Source: Sphagnum compactum (lineage: Eukaryota > Bryophyta > Sphagnopsida > Sphagnales). From it: a DNA stretch of 64,000 nucleotides. Under the pieces are notes generated by a model. It had not been told where the DNA came from and ran no database searches. It saw nothing but the letters and a program-made list of their open reading frames with translations. Positions 25,560 through 37,111 of the stretch are shown here, piece by piece. The stretch's first letter is position 1. Each line of letters starts with the position of its first letter. The stretch is from assembly GCA_965153455.1 (NCBI GenBank), contig OZ234495.1, forward strand, positions 2,728,001-2,792,000, read 5' to 3'. The translations under genes and the position numbers were made by a program.

Positions 25560-28244
25560 TTTATTTTGTGATCATCAACATTTATATTGAAGCCTCTGAA
25601 ATTCTTTAACAATATTGTCAGACCTTGACAACATTAAAGACATACACAACATGTATCATTAATTGGATGAGAAAGGTGTTCAAAATTAAAAACATGTTTG
25701 TGATGACTACAAATTAAAAGAAACAAACTACAAGAAGAATTTGAGTCAAAATAAGGGAAACATCATATTTTGGAAAAATGTTCATCCAACTTTTTTGGAA
25801 AAAGTAAAGCAAGATTATGTGTTTGGTTACTCAAGAAACCATCCATGGATGAATGGTGATCAAGTTCAGTTCAACATGAATAAGTTGATTCCAAATCTTT
25901 ACAAATCCAAAATAAAATTTCTAAAAGGATCAACAATCACTTTCCAAATTTATGGTTACTTGATTATCTATCAGATCAAATTGTGTTACAAATGTCTCCA
26001 AATTGGAAAATCTAAGGAATTAAATTAGGTGCACATAAAATTTACAATAAAATGATCTTCCAGCATATGATGCAAAGATGATGAACACTAAATCAATGGT
26101 CAATACAAGTTGAATAACAACATTATATGCAAAATTCACATGTAGTTTTAGAAAACATTTCCCATATGAAGCCTTTGAATGGAATTTTTTTGTGGTTTAA
26201 AAGTGAAAAAACTAAAGAAAAGAAAGTCAAAAGAACGAACATCAAGTAAAGCTAACATGGAAAACAAAGCCTTCCCAAAACCCTAAAAATTTAACAATTT
26301 TCAAAACCAAATTTCAAAATCAACAAGATAGGAATGCTTGAAGTAATGACTTGAGGAATAATATGATGTTACATGATTCAATAAATACATATCATAGCCT
26401 ATGAAGTTGAAAAGGAAATAAACAAGAAATCTTCACAAAAAAAGTTGATTTATGACCATACAACTTTCAAATCAATGGGAACTAGACTGTAACATCAACC
26501 CTTAATTTTTTAAAAAACATTTCAAAAGCATAAGGATCAAAATGAAAGAACATGTTTGTAGTAATTCTATTTTGTTATGCAAAGATAACTAGCAAGGTCC
26601 ATGTTGACATGTTATTTATCTATTGCCAATTAAGGTGTCGAAGCATTAACACATAAGAAAAACCATTTTTTTATGTAAGATAAGGCATAACAAAAATATG
26701 TGAAATTATGTTTTGGATTTTTTCAATATTTTTTTGTCCACATTTGAATTAAAAACTTTTGACAAATCATATCTACAATTGAATTAACATTAAAAATGCG
26801 TTATACACATAACATATTTATATCTCTTTGCTTATTTTGGCAACATAATAATGTTATTCAATTTTATATGACTTGATAGATCATGTAGGTGAGTAGACGC
26901 TCAAAGTGTTCCTACAAGTGTTTTATCCTTAATAAAAAGACAAGGTTATCTCAATTACCTTAAAGAAATAAAAGTTATGATACATGTTGATTTGTGTCAA
27001 CATTTTACAATACATTTACATTGAATTGTTCTACACATTTCACCATTCCATTGCTTACATTTTACCATAACATAGTCATGCCCAAAGCCTTCATGCATGG
27101 ATTGTTGAACAATCGAACAATCCAATCAACACCAACAACAAGCTTTTTACATCCATCACATTGGCAACCTTTAGGCTTCAATGGATGATGACATAATTAA
27201 TATCACCCCATCAAAGAACTATGTAAAATTTCACAGAACTATTTGTTATTCAAGCAAATCCAGAACACCAAACCCTTCACAATCACACAAACTTGTTGTG
27301 TTGAACATGATTCACCACTTTATTGTTAAGATCCCACTTCTTAAATTATCATAATTTAAGACCAACATCAAACAACATGACTCAAACAATTTTGTCACAC
27401 AAAGCTTTTTCACAATTACAATATCTATATGCCTTGCAATATTTATTCACCTTTCATAATTAGTTCTATCCCAAACTCTTCAATAATCAAACCTCCTTCA
27501 ATGTTCAAAATGGCAAGAGATTTATATTTTGCTAATAATTCAATGTTTTCAACACATTCCCAACAAGTGGCCACAAAATGGGAAAAGATTTGAGAACATA
27601 AATCAAAGTAAAGTAGTTTGCTGACCTATGATAGATCAAATTTTGTTGTTCAAATAATTGAAGAGCATCCCTTTAACGGATAGGGAGACTTGTTCTTGAT
27701 AAAACCTTCCACAAACCTGCATACATTCCAAATCGAAATGAAATCACAATTTAAAATTAAAAAACAAACATCAAAAGAACTTGGAAACAAAATATTTGGA
27801 TGGATAAAAGTTATGATGCAAAATGGGAAATATTCTACCTTTTGAAAGTATTAAAGGAAGATATTCCATAACATTACCATGGAGTTTCAAAAGAGTTGAA
27901 AGACCAATATCATCAAGATGAAGCAAAACCAAGATATAAACAATAAAATTTGTACCCAAATAAAAGAGGTTTGAAGTCGTTGAATTATAAGAAAATCCAT
28001 ATACGAGAGGACTCCAAAATATTCAATCGGTTGCAAAGTGTGCACCTAAAAAACAAATTTGTGTAAAAGATGCTTAGAGTGAAACCAATAGCAAGCTATT
28101 CATCCTTCCATTCTTGTTGAGAGAGATTGAAGGTTCCCAACTCAGTGAGTGGGTTTGGAAAGTCTTCTCTGGTTTGCAAGTCCCAAGAGAGAGTGCCACA
28201 AAGATATTAAGACAAGATGTTGTACTTGCGACAAGAGAACCTGA
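25560..28244. other. Upstream flank of the TPR-kinase gene, no gene recognised
   Basis: An in-frame TAG at 25557-25559 closes the first visible exon, so any missing 5' exon and the promoter lie here. I could not identify that exon. The rest is AT-rich without supported genes. Confidence 0.45.
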
Positions 28245-28530
28245 ACCCTTTTCTTCCTCACCCAATACAATATCTCCTTTCCCTTTTCATGTTCTTCCCT
28301 ATGAGTTGCACACTCTTTCTTTGCTCCCAAGCCTTCTATTCATTCTCGTTTAAGTTCCTCTCTTGTGCAGCAAAGCATACATGTAGGCTCCTTTTTTTCC
28401 TCACCCAAAACAGCAACTCCTTTCCTTTTTCTCTGAGACCCCATTTACTCCCACACACTTTTCTCTCCTCCCAAACCCTCTTTTCATTTTCCTTCTCTCT
28501 TCTTTTCTTGTGCGTCTTTATTCAATATCT
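28245..28530. repeat. Imperfect pyrimidine-rich tandem duplication, offset about 143 bp
   Basis: Two copies (about 28245-28385 and 28390-28530) share TTCCTCACCCAA, CTCCTTTCC, CTCCCAA and CTTGTGC landmarks in order. The strand is strongly CT-rich. Confidence 0.55.
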
Positions 28531-28612
28531 GCTCTCAAACCCTCTCTAAACGGGCTCTGGCCATGGTAATCCAGAGGGTCTATGGGCACGATAGTGATTT
28601 ATCCATCCGTCA

Positions 28613-29083
28613 CGGTGGGAGACTAGGTGGGCGGCAGGTGGGAGACTAGGTGGGCGGCGGATGGGACACTAAGTGGGCGGCGGATGGGAAACCGGAGTGG
28701 ACGGAAGATTCGACATGGTAGAAAATATCGTGGGAGATTTCGCTCAAGCTTTTGCTACCGAGGCTGCAGCACCGTAGTTGCCAGAAATTGACTACAAACC
28801 AACTACGCTACATGCTACACGTAGTTCAGAGCTTCGATTTTCTTTACTTTCGTTTGTTTCACGCTACCTAGCGCAAAGCCAACGCAGCTTCCTGGACACG
28901 TACGCGCACTGGTTGCTTGTTGCTTCCAGCTACTACTACTCCTGTGCAACAACGTGTGGATTGCGTCCTCTTCCTGCAGGACAGCACAAGGAAGCTGCAA
29001 TCTCAACTAGTCTTGGGATCCCAACATAATTATAATAAAAGTAGGCGGCCCATACTTTTATAGCCCACTACAGTCTCCCACCG
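28613..29083. mobile_element. 471 bp non-autonomous DNA transposon with subterminal repeats
   Basis: Perfect 12 bp terminal inverted repeats, CGGTGGGAGACT at 28613-28624 and its complement at 29072-29083, are flanked by TCA on both sides (28610-28612, 29084-29086). Similarity of the ends continues imperfectly into GTGGGC. The left end carries four degenerate 23-24 bp tandem units built on GGTGGGAGACTAGGTGGGCGG. There is no coding capacity. A 3 bp duplication and subterminal repeats suit CACTA-like or Harbinger-like elements, but the ends match neither consensus. Confidence 0.65.
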
Positions 29084-29382
29084 TCACTACTCTTGGAGTC
29101 CTCCTCACATATTCCTACTGACTGTTTTTGGGAGGTACCAAGCGCTGGGAGTTCGGCTCCTGCTCTTGGGTACTGCTTTGCATGGGCCCTCCTCATTCCC
29201 TTAAAGCACTGCCTGGATTTTTCCTTGTATTTTCGGCTCCCTTACCTGCCTGAAGAAACCTGTTTTCAGCAAGTGGGATCTTCTGCGGCGGAATGTACCA
29301 GCCAGGCTGTTCTGGGATATTCTTTCCAGCCGAAGGTACTAGCAAGCCTGTCACTATTTCTAAAAAGTGAAAACATCTCAGC

Positions 29383-29520
29383 TCTGCTTTTCGTAGGAAA
29401 AGGACCTGAGTACAGGCCCTTTCCTGATTTTTGACCTATTCCTTCAGCCTACCGGCCTTGGGCACAGATCTCAAATCAAGGAAGGGCCTGTACTGAAGCC
29501 CTTCACCTATACAAAAAGAC
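29383..29520 (+). ncRNA. Long hairpin resembling a plant microRNA precursor
   Basis: Segment 29409-29430 pairs with 29473-29494: 20 of 22 positions are Watson-Crick, one is G-U in this orientation and one is mismatched. The loop is 42 nt. Pairing continues less perfectly outward, so the stem covers about 29383-29430 with 29473-29520. The left arm can also fold on itself (29395-29408 with 29413-29425). Stem and loop sizes fit plant MIR precursors, but a small inverted duplication would look the same. No promoter or expression can be shown. Confidence 0.4.
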
Positions 29521-29580
29521 CTCTTGGAAGTTGGAAGTGTGCTTGCCCCTAGTTAGAATCAATAAAGTTTTCTTTCACAA

Positions 29581-29603
29581 ATGAATCAATGGCTCTGATT
29601 CAT
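29581..29603. other. Short perfect hairpin
   Basis: Arms ATGAATCA and TGATTCAT with a 7 nt loop. It lies between the long hairpin and the hairpin at 29715. Confidence 0.6.
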
Positions 29604-29714
29604 TTGAGAGGATGCGACAAATCTTATGTGCAAGGTTCCTCATTTTCAGGAAAGTGACACTTAAGGTGCCATCCACGTTTGAGGCTTTAAAGCACTCTGG
29701 AAATCTTGTATATG

Positions 29715-29738
29715 GAAGGGTCTGCAAATAGACCCTTC
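29715..29738. other. Short perfect hairpin with GAAGGGTCT arm
   Basis: A perfect 9 bp stem (GAAGGGTCT / AGACCCTTC) with a 6 nt loop. The arm resembles the GAAGGGCCT arm of the long hairpin upstream, so the two may be related. Confidence 0.65.
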
Positions 29739-29744
29739 ATCCTG

Positions 29745-32700
29745 AGTAAAGTGCCGTTACTTCTTTTTCCATCATGTTTGCTTCTTTCTGCCCAAAGAAA
29801 GACGCCCTAAAGGTAAGTCATATTCTATTGTATTTGTAAATTTTAGAATTTTTGGGGATATGTGGAAATTTTACATTTGTAAAATTTACCTTTGTTGAAT
29901 AATAAATATATGATATTTTTAAAAAAAATCTCCATACGTAGAGCAGACATGATTTTTTAAAAATCTCCATTTATTAAATTTCATTATCTTTGAAAAAAAT
30001 ACACATACTTTTCTATTTTGGGAATTTTTTCATGCATCCAGCAGAGAGCATATGTTGCATCTCTGATGAAAAAAATAAATAAGTAAAATGAGGAAAAAAA
30101 AAGAAAAGAAAAAGATGAGAAGAGGAGGAGCTTTGTGTGACGGCCTTGAGAGTAACTTCCATGTGTCAGAATTTTCTTTGTCAGTCTGTCCATGAAATTG
30201 GATTTTTTAGGGAGACCAAAATACACACAAGAAAACAAGTTGCCATGCTTTACATGTAAGGTAAAGCCCTAGGTTGAGGGTATTACCAAAATAATGGTGC
30301 ACCAGGAGGGGGGCATTATGAGAAACAAAATACACTGCACAATTGTATTGGTTCTTTAAGATGGGAAGAAAAAAACCAAAAACCTAAAAACCCCAAATTT
30401 TTTTTGTAAATTGCTTGTAAATATTATAAAAATCCCATGCTTAGGGGCCATTTATACTTTACACTAGAGGGCTTGGGATTGGGACCACACAAATATAAAA
30501 TCCCTCGTTGATCCAAGCTTTGAAAGGTGGTCAGTTTGGGTTTACACCAGTGTAATCTAGGGCCAAGCCCAAGCAAATGACTTTGTAAGGAAAAACTTGT
30601 TGGAATCCTTCCATGATGTTGCTTTGGCCATTGGGACATTTTTCAGGCTTATCTCAAAGAGGTGGGCTTCACGAAAATAGCAAGGGGCTTTTGATTATAA
30701 TAAAGGCACTAATGCTCAAAGGGTTTGAAAATATTTCTAACTGTTGATTTATGATATTTTTATTAATGTTTATAATTTTTTTGAAAGTAAAATTGGAGGG
30801 AATTTTTAATGGTTGCCCCCCCCCAAATTTCTACCCCCTTGAGGGCTAAAACTATAATAAAATGGGATCATTTTTTTCTTCTTCTTTTTTATGAAAAGTA
30901 ACATGGGATGGACTTTTTGATGACCCCAGCCCCGCCCCCCAACAAAATTGTTCCTTTAAAGCATGAACACAATCATAAAAAATAAAGAATGTTTCTTTTT
31001 TTCTTTTTCTTGAAAAGTAAAATTTGGGGGAAGTTTTGGAAGCTCCCTCTACAAAATTGTTGTCCTTAGTGCTTAAGCATAACAATTATTTCTAGTTTTT
31101 TTGAAAAACAATTGGGGGGATTTTTGGTGACTCCCCCCTTCCCCCACAAAATGGCTTCAATATTATCAGAGAAAATATTTTTCTTTTAAAAAAAAAAAGT
31201 AAGAATGAAATATTTTTTTAATTTTCAAAAGCTCAAACATTTCATTTTTTCCTCCACATGAATTCACACATGATTACAAACAATGCATACTTCTCCATTT
31301 CACACCTAAAACCAAAGCTTGAATGTTCATCATTTATTCAATTAACATATACAAACACCAATACATAGCCATCACAACAAATATTCACTTCTTTCTCTCA
31401 TTCATAGTAATTACGTATTGGTTCACCCTAGCCCCCAAGGGTGAACCCCCAAGTGATAGCTCTAAATAACTCTGCATTAAAAGTTGTTCTTGGCTCTCTA
31501 CTCTCATAGAGAAAATCTGTACTCAAACAAAGAAATGCATATAATCCTCTTTCATTCATCAAGCAGGCTACCTCCCAAGTTTTGTTTTTCGATTAGCCCA
31601 TCACTAGAAAAGCAAATGAAACTTGGGAGCCCATCACAAAAATAAATAAGTGGTTCTGCCATGAGAGGCTCTGTCTTAAAATATCGTTTTACATGGTCAT
31701 ATAATATGCAATATACATGTCTTCATGATTTTAAACTCATGTTAAATAGTCTATTGGTTTTATGAGGATGAGTCATGAAAATCGTTTTATTTCATTAATA
31801 TTGGCATATTGAACTTTTTATTGGCCCTACTTGAACATGATTTTTCTTTTAGAAATTAAAATTTAGTTCCCTATTATAATTTAAAGGGCATAGACACAAT
31901 ATTTGCAAAAATATGCAATGTTTTGAAGGGGTCAAAGAGTATGCACAATGTAAAACTAGATACCTAGATGGTCTCAAATAATGGTTGTAATGAATGGACA
32001 AATTTTGGATTAAAAAAGTTGGGAAAGTTTTTCATCCAATATATTGATGTCTCTTTTTTCTTTTTAACACATTCCACTTTCAAGTTTCGAGATTTGGGTT
32101 TGTGTTGCATTTTGGGTTTAGGGTTTTGAATGAAGTGTGTTACTTGTCAATGTTTTGTTGTTGTGGGTGGTGTGCCTATCTAGTTATAGAAGTAATTAGA
32201 TTTTTGTTTGAGTTGATTTTGTAAATGCAAAGGTTGGCTGAATTATGATAAAGTATGAACATAGACCACACACTAAAGTGTAGAAAAGCACTATGGGGAG
32301 CTCTAATAGGAGAAGACACGAAACCTAGGACCTAAACCCATCACCAGTAGCATGTAGCAAATTGTGCAAAGAGATGAGCGAAAAGCCTGGAAGTGGTAAA
32401 CCAGCACCGATTCTGGAGCTTTAACTTCTTGAGTGAGGTCTCGTAGTGACCATATTTCAACTAGGAAATGTTCAATTTGGACTCAGAGACCCTCATATAG
32501 TGTCAGGATGGGACATGTACCATGCATGTTTACAAGCAACCTAAAATTTGTTGGGGTTTCTACCATGTTGGGCAGTTCCTAGGAAAAACATTTCGTTTGA
32601 GGTTTCATTATCCTTGTTTTTTTTAAAGTAATCAACTTTAATTTTATAAATCTTAATTTTTCTCAAAATTTGGGACTGGGTTCTGGTTGTTGTTTTTATT

Positions 32701-33904
32701 TATTTATGAGGTGATTTCGATTCTTGATTTCATATTCATCAATTTTAACTAACCTCTGTTTTCGGTTCCAAGATCCAAATCACCAAAATTCACTATGCAA
32801 AGGAGAAAAATATATTACAAAGGTTTGACACAATGTCAAACGAATACAAAGTAGCCATATGGTTTCCCTTTTAGGATGTTGTGGGACTGCATCCATCACC
32901 TTGAAATATAGTCTCTTGTCGACTTGAATTTAGCCCTAAAAATATCTCAAATTTTATTCTATTATTTCCCCCCAAATAATAATTTCCATTGCCATGTGAT
33001 TTCATGTTTAGAGTTTTATGCAATTGTATCTACCCCCTTTGAATATTTCTCTGCAAAGTCTCCAGGGAGAGAGGGCAAGAAGCATAGGGGAGAGAGAACC
33101 TGGGTGCTTTTGGCACAAATTAACAATTATTTTTAGATATCCAAAATTTTCAAAAAATATTTTTCTGAAAGACAAACAATTTGTGCAGGAAAATGAAGAA
33201 TGTTTTGAAATAATATCTGGAGTATTTTGTTTGTTCTGAAATGGAATTCTCAAAATCAATTAATTAATTAATTAATTATGTGGCAAACATAATTCGAAAG
33301 TTATTACATATATACATGCAGAACTATGCTCTCAAAACTTGATTTTCTGACTGAGGGAAAGTGTTTGGACTTAGATCCTTTCTTTTTCCTTCTCTTGTTC
33401 CCTTTCTGAGTGTTTTTCTTTTATCTATTTCTTTACTTTATTAATTCCAATGTGGCTGGTTTGTCTAATGTGGCAGACCCCAAGCAAGGGGACAATGGGA
33501 AGTGAGGGGCTACTTTGTTGGACTGCCTATTTGGCACATCTCTCTTCACTTGGATATAAGATCAGCATGCATAAGAAATGAACCCGTTTCTACAAGTTGT
33601 TCTCTCCTTTCAAGAGTGGTGATGATCAGTACCTTGCACATTTGTGAACTATTTTTTTGGTTTGTGTCCAGATGAAGCTGGTAAACAACCTAGTGTTCTC
33701 ATCAATATCTGCCTCTGCCTCCTATGTTCACAAAATGTGGAAACAATTGAGTACCCAGTACATGTCACGGTCAGATAGCTCAGCTCTAGATACAATGGTA
33801 GCATGCATTTGAAGTGAAGTCAGATGTAATGAGCTGCGCAGTACTAAGCCCGTAGTTTAAGCTTTATTAGTTGTAGTGTGATTTGTGGGAGCCCAATGCC
33901 TGTG
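29745..33904. other. Intergenic, no gene recognised
   Basis: AT-rich with homopolymer runs. A splice-donor-like AAAGGTAAGT at about 29810 has no supported partner exon. An (ATTA)n tract lies at 33258-33280. Confidence 0.5.
30775..31165. repeat. Diverged tandem repeat of about 90-120 bp, four units
   Basis: Units starting near 30780, 30890, 31011 and 31102 share TTGAAAAGTAAAATTGGGGG, a TTTTTGGTGA-like block, a C-rich run and CAAAATTG. They are well diverged, so this is an old array. Confidence 0.6.
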
Positions 33905-34060
33905 TTAAAGCACTCACAGAGTCGCAGTGGTTTCCAGACGGCTTGTTCTGTGCCACCAGTTGCTTGCTTTTACACGTATCCACCAACCTTCTTCTTCTTC
34001 AAGATTATGCTCGTCGCTCAAGCTTTCTTCTTTGTAGGGTTTAAGGTTCAGACTTCCAAA
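33905..34060 (+). pseudogene. Relic of the 5' leader of the kinase gene at 38.2 kb
   Basis: This stretch resembles 37480-37680 upstream of the kinase. Shared blocks in order are a CAGAG..GCAG segment, TTGCTTGCTTTT, CGTATCC, TCAACC or CCAACC, TGCTTCTTC-like, and TTATGCTYGTCGCTCAAG followed by CTTCTTTRTAGG. No kinase coding sequence follows. It is a copy of the leader with the coding part lost, or left by a rearrangement of the neighbouring locus. Confidence 0.6.
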
Positions 34061-34859
34061 ATTCAGATTGGAAGTAATTTTGGAGTCAATGCTTGAATCT
34101 AACCACTGTATCCCTTGCAGGTTAGCCACCTTTCCATTGCCACTAACTTTCAGCTCCCCCTTCTAAATTTGGCTCAACAATGGGGTATGCGTGAATTTAG
34201 CTATCCACATCCAGTGATATTCTCTCTGAAAATAAACCATTAACTCTTGTAATAGAAAGCTGGTTCACAGATACATACTTGCATACAGAATCTAGATCTA
34301 CATTTGGGTTTGCCAAATTCTGTTTTTGGGTTCATTTTGAACCAATAGGCATTTAAAGCAGATTCAGATTTTTTTGCTCGTTTCCATGATTCAGGTTCCA
34401 GTCAGTCAGATTGTGGGTTGTCCTCATCATGAGCTAACATTCAGTGTCTGAAGCAGATTTAGTTACTTAAATTGGGTTGTGGTCATTGTAAAGCCAACAG
34501 TAGCAAAGCAACTTTTACACCACTCTTGGGATTGATGATTTGTAAACAGCTAAGACAACTTGCTTCTCAATCATGTGCTCAGAAAATTGGTATCATCAAC
34601 ACATCCCTGGATGAGTACCTTTTTACACCTTCCTACTTGCAAACCAACCAAAATCGGCCCTCAATGATCATGGAAATAAAGACAGAGGAGATAAATTATA
34701 TTGCATATCTGTTAGTGCACAAATCCACCACTGCAAAGGATCAAGAGAGAGATTTTTGCCAAAGTTCAGACCATGTCAGTATAGCAACCGACAGAGAGCA
34801 ACAAGATTGACACAAACTTGAGCTATGCCTCCAACTGACATGCAAATGTTGACAAGATT
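34061..34859. other. Intergenic, no gene recognised
   Basis: No supported feature between the leader relic and the PPR fragment. Small ORFs have no domain character. Confidence 0.5.
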
Positions 34860-35190
34860 GATGTTCATTTACCTTCTTCCATGTCTCATCCCACCGTTGC
34901 AAATGATCCAAAAGTAACAGCATTCCACAAAATACCTTCGTGTTGTAAATTTGTTGAAACAGTTCCAGTGCCTTTTGTCCTTGCCCATGTTTCGCATGTA
35001 CCAAGTGACCACATTTTGGATACATGCGCACCAAATTACTCCCCACATAGACATCCAAATCCCAAACACTTTTCAATGATGTGCACATGGACCCACATGC
35101 CCTCTTCAAGTGCAAATGCAAATTCAAGCTTGCAAACAAACACAGAAATAGGCAATGAGACCAACACCAGCAATCCACACAACATCAAGC
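34860..35190 (-). pseudogene. PPR protein fragment, frameshifted
   Basis: On the minus strand, a frame with FALEEGMWVHVHIIEK continues after a shift near 35070 as DLDVYVGSNLVRMYPKCGHL. It then jumps to HGQGQKALELFQQ, and another shift gives NAVTFGSF. These are consecutive pieces of PLS-type pentatricopeptide repeats. The stretch that normally links KCG to the next repeat is missing. Intact relatives edit organelle RNA, but this copy is only about 110 codons long and broken, so it is non-functional. Confidence 0.75.
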
Positions 35191-35267
35191 AGCAAAAGAA
35201 AATCAACCCACACTGAGCTAGCCTAAGGAAAACTAGCACCCAACAAAAAACTGTTTCCTGATCACCT

Positions 35268-35325
35268 ACCATCCATCTGTCACAGTGTGCTGGTGGGTGT
35301 GGGTTCGCTCTGGCCGCACTTCTAA
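35268..35325. repeat. Dispersed repeat, copy 2
   Basis: Matches 7108-7165 in the same orientation. It lies just upstream of the PPR relic. Confidence 0.6.
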
Positions 35326-35796
35326 ACCCTGACTTTTCACACCAGAGAACAGGCCATACACAGCCAATTTTTCTGATTCAGCTTTCCATTGGCCAAGCCT
35401 AGATCATTCTCCAAACCCTAGTCCGTAAAATTAGCAAATTCAAACATTCTTAAAAAATTGATAGAAATGGAACGCATAATAGATATGCATCAATTTGATA
35501 AGACAAGAAGAATGGGGCCCATCATACATACACTTATCTTTTTGGAACTTTATATTGGATCTTGCATGATATGTAACAAGTGTGGTGGTTAAACAATAGT
35601 GACAGAGTAAAGGACTGCTTGGAAACATGACCTCCCAAGAATAATCTCAATGTCTTTCAGTTTGTGATAGCAAGAATAAGAAGAGTGCATTTTGAATCTA
35701 TGAGATAACAAAGGAGCAGACATGGTTTTTAATCTATTCTGCACAGAGATGTAACATGTAAAGTTTTGTACCTTATGAGATGATGAGTTTGACTGA

Positions 35797-36450
35797 TCAT
35801 GGTTGCTGAGCTACGAGTGGTTCATGAGGTGTGTTGTGACTGTAGTAGCTCAAATACCATTTCACAAACTTCTTCAATCCCTGCTTCAATATTTGTTTGT
35901 GGCTAAGCCTGAGCTGCAGAGATGTTGTTGGTATCGGGGAAGGGGACTTCACCATCACAAGGCATTTTCACAATTTCTCTTTTGGATTTCAGGTTGAGAT
36001 ACTGACATTTCTCAAGAATGTCAACCAAGGTAGGCAATAGTGTCTGGAGTACTAGTATACCAAGGTAAAAAATGCAGAGCCACACATGACCTGTCTTCTT
36101 CCCTCCACTACTTGTGCTTTTGTCCACCACATCAAGAGATGCAACACATCCAGTTTTGACAATGTCATCAATGTAAGTGAAATCATGAGCCAAATCTTTG
36201 TTGTTGGCTCCTTGGTATATGTGTTGATGGGTTTCCCATTCAAGATATCCCGAGTGAAGGCAAAGTAGGTCATATTGGGTTAACCCCTGGCGCATAAATA
36301 GTCAAAAACTGCAAGCCACTGATGGAAAGACCATAGATGTGGTTATATGTATTCATGAGCAATCTCGTCTCCAGCCTTCTTTGTTGCTGCATAGAGACCT
36401 GCAGGTTGATCAGTTTGGTCCAGCTCTGAGAATGGGGCATCTGCGAAAGT
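35797..36450 (-). pseudogene. UDP-glucuronate 4-epimerase (GAE) pseudogene, partial
   Basis: Minus-strand frames, joined across several shifts, spell the C-terminal half of a GAE. In order: APFSELDQTDQPAGLYAATK, YNHIYGLSISGLQFLTIY, KDLAHDFTYIDDIV, CVASLDVVDKSTSSGGKK, REIVKMPCDGEVPF, then GLKKFVKWYLSYYS and a stop at 35797-35799. Intact GAEs make UDP-galacturonate for pectin in the Golgi. The N-terminal NAD-binding half is absent, and at least three frameshifts plus in-frame stops are present. GAE genes are usually intronless, so retrocopy and decayed duplicate cannot be told apart. Confidence 0.85.
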
Positions 36451-36725
36451 TCCCAGGAAACAAGCCGAGTCAGTAATCTTTTTGGACAAGCACAACCATC
36501 AGAAATCATGTCCAGTGTGGCCACATTGTGAAAATTATGTTACGCTGAAGTCATCTGCGAGCCATTCATGCTAAGGACTGGGTAAATTATATTCCTTATT
36601 CTGGTGTACTGACTTGGTGAGAAAGTTCACCACGTTTTTTCAAAGCAAGAAAGACCTGAGTTCTGGCCAACAAATCCTGCTACCCAAATCACCAAGACCA
36701 CCATAGGATCAGCCTCTCTTCTTTG

Positions 36726-37111
36726 TGTTAGAAATATAGTAGTTAGTTAAGTTGAATAGTGATGATTAGGGTTTGAAAGTGGAGGCTACTTAGGGTTTGG
36801 TGGCGGTTAGGATTAGGATGTGATGACGACTAGGGTTATAGGTGGTGGTTAGGTTAGGGTTAAGTGACGACTACTTTAGAGTTAGGACATACTATAATTT
36901 AGAGTGTGGTTGAGTAATCTTTCATTCTCTCCTTTCATGGTTTTGATTGCACATAGAACTTTCAAGCCTTGTTAATTGTTGTAAGCCATAATTTTGTGAA
37001 TGTAGCATTTGAAGCATACAATCTTTGTTATTTTTGTTAGTTAATACAATTATTCCATTTCACGAACCTTGAATGTTTCATTTCTTGCTTGTTTTCAAGT
37101 TGTTTCCAATA
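36726..37111. mobile_element. Solo LTR, Copia-like
   Basis: It begins TGTTAGAAATATAG, a typical plant Copia LTR start, and ends TTTCCAATA, one base from the usual CA end. Both flanks are CTTTG (36721-36725 and 37112-37116), a 5 bp target duplication. No internal retrotransposon region is present, so it probably arose by LTR-LTR recombination. The interior carries degenerate TTAGGGTT motifs at about 36765-36865. Confidence 0.7.

Noticed and set aside
28778-29434. ORFs in and beside the 471 bp element
   Set aside because: The first lies inside a non-coding transposon-like element and the second runs into the hairpin region; neither has recognisable domains.
29700-29820. AAAGGTAAGT as the donor of a leader exon starting near 29 kb
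   Set aside because: No downstream exon or coding sequence on the plus strand could be linked to it.
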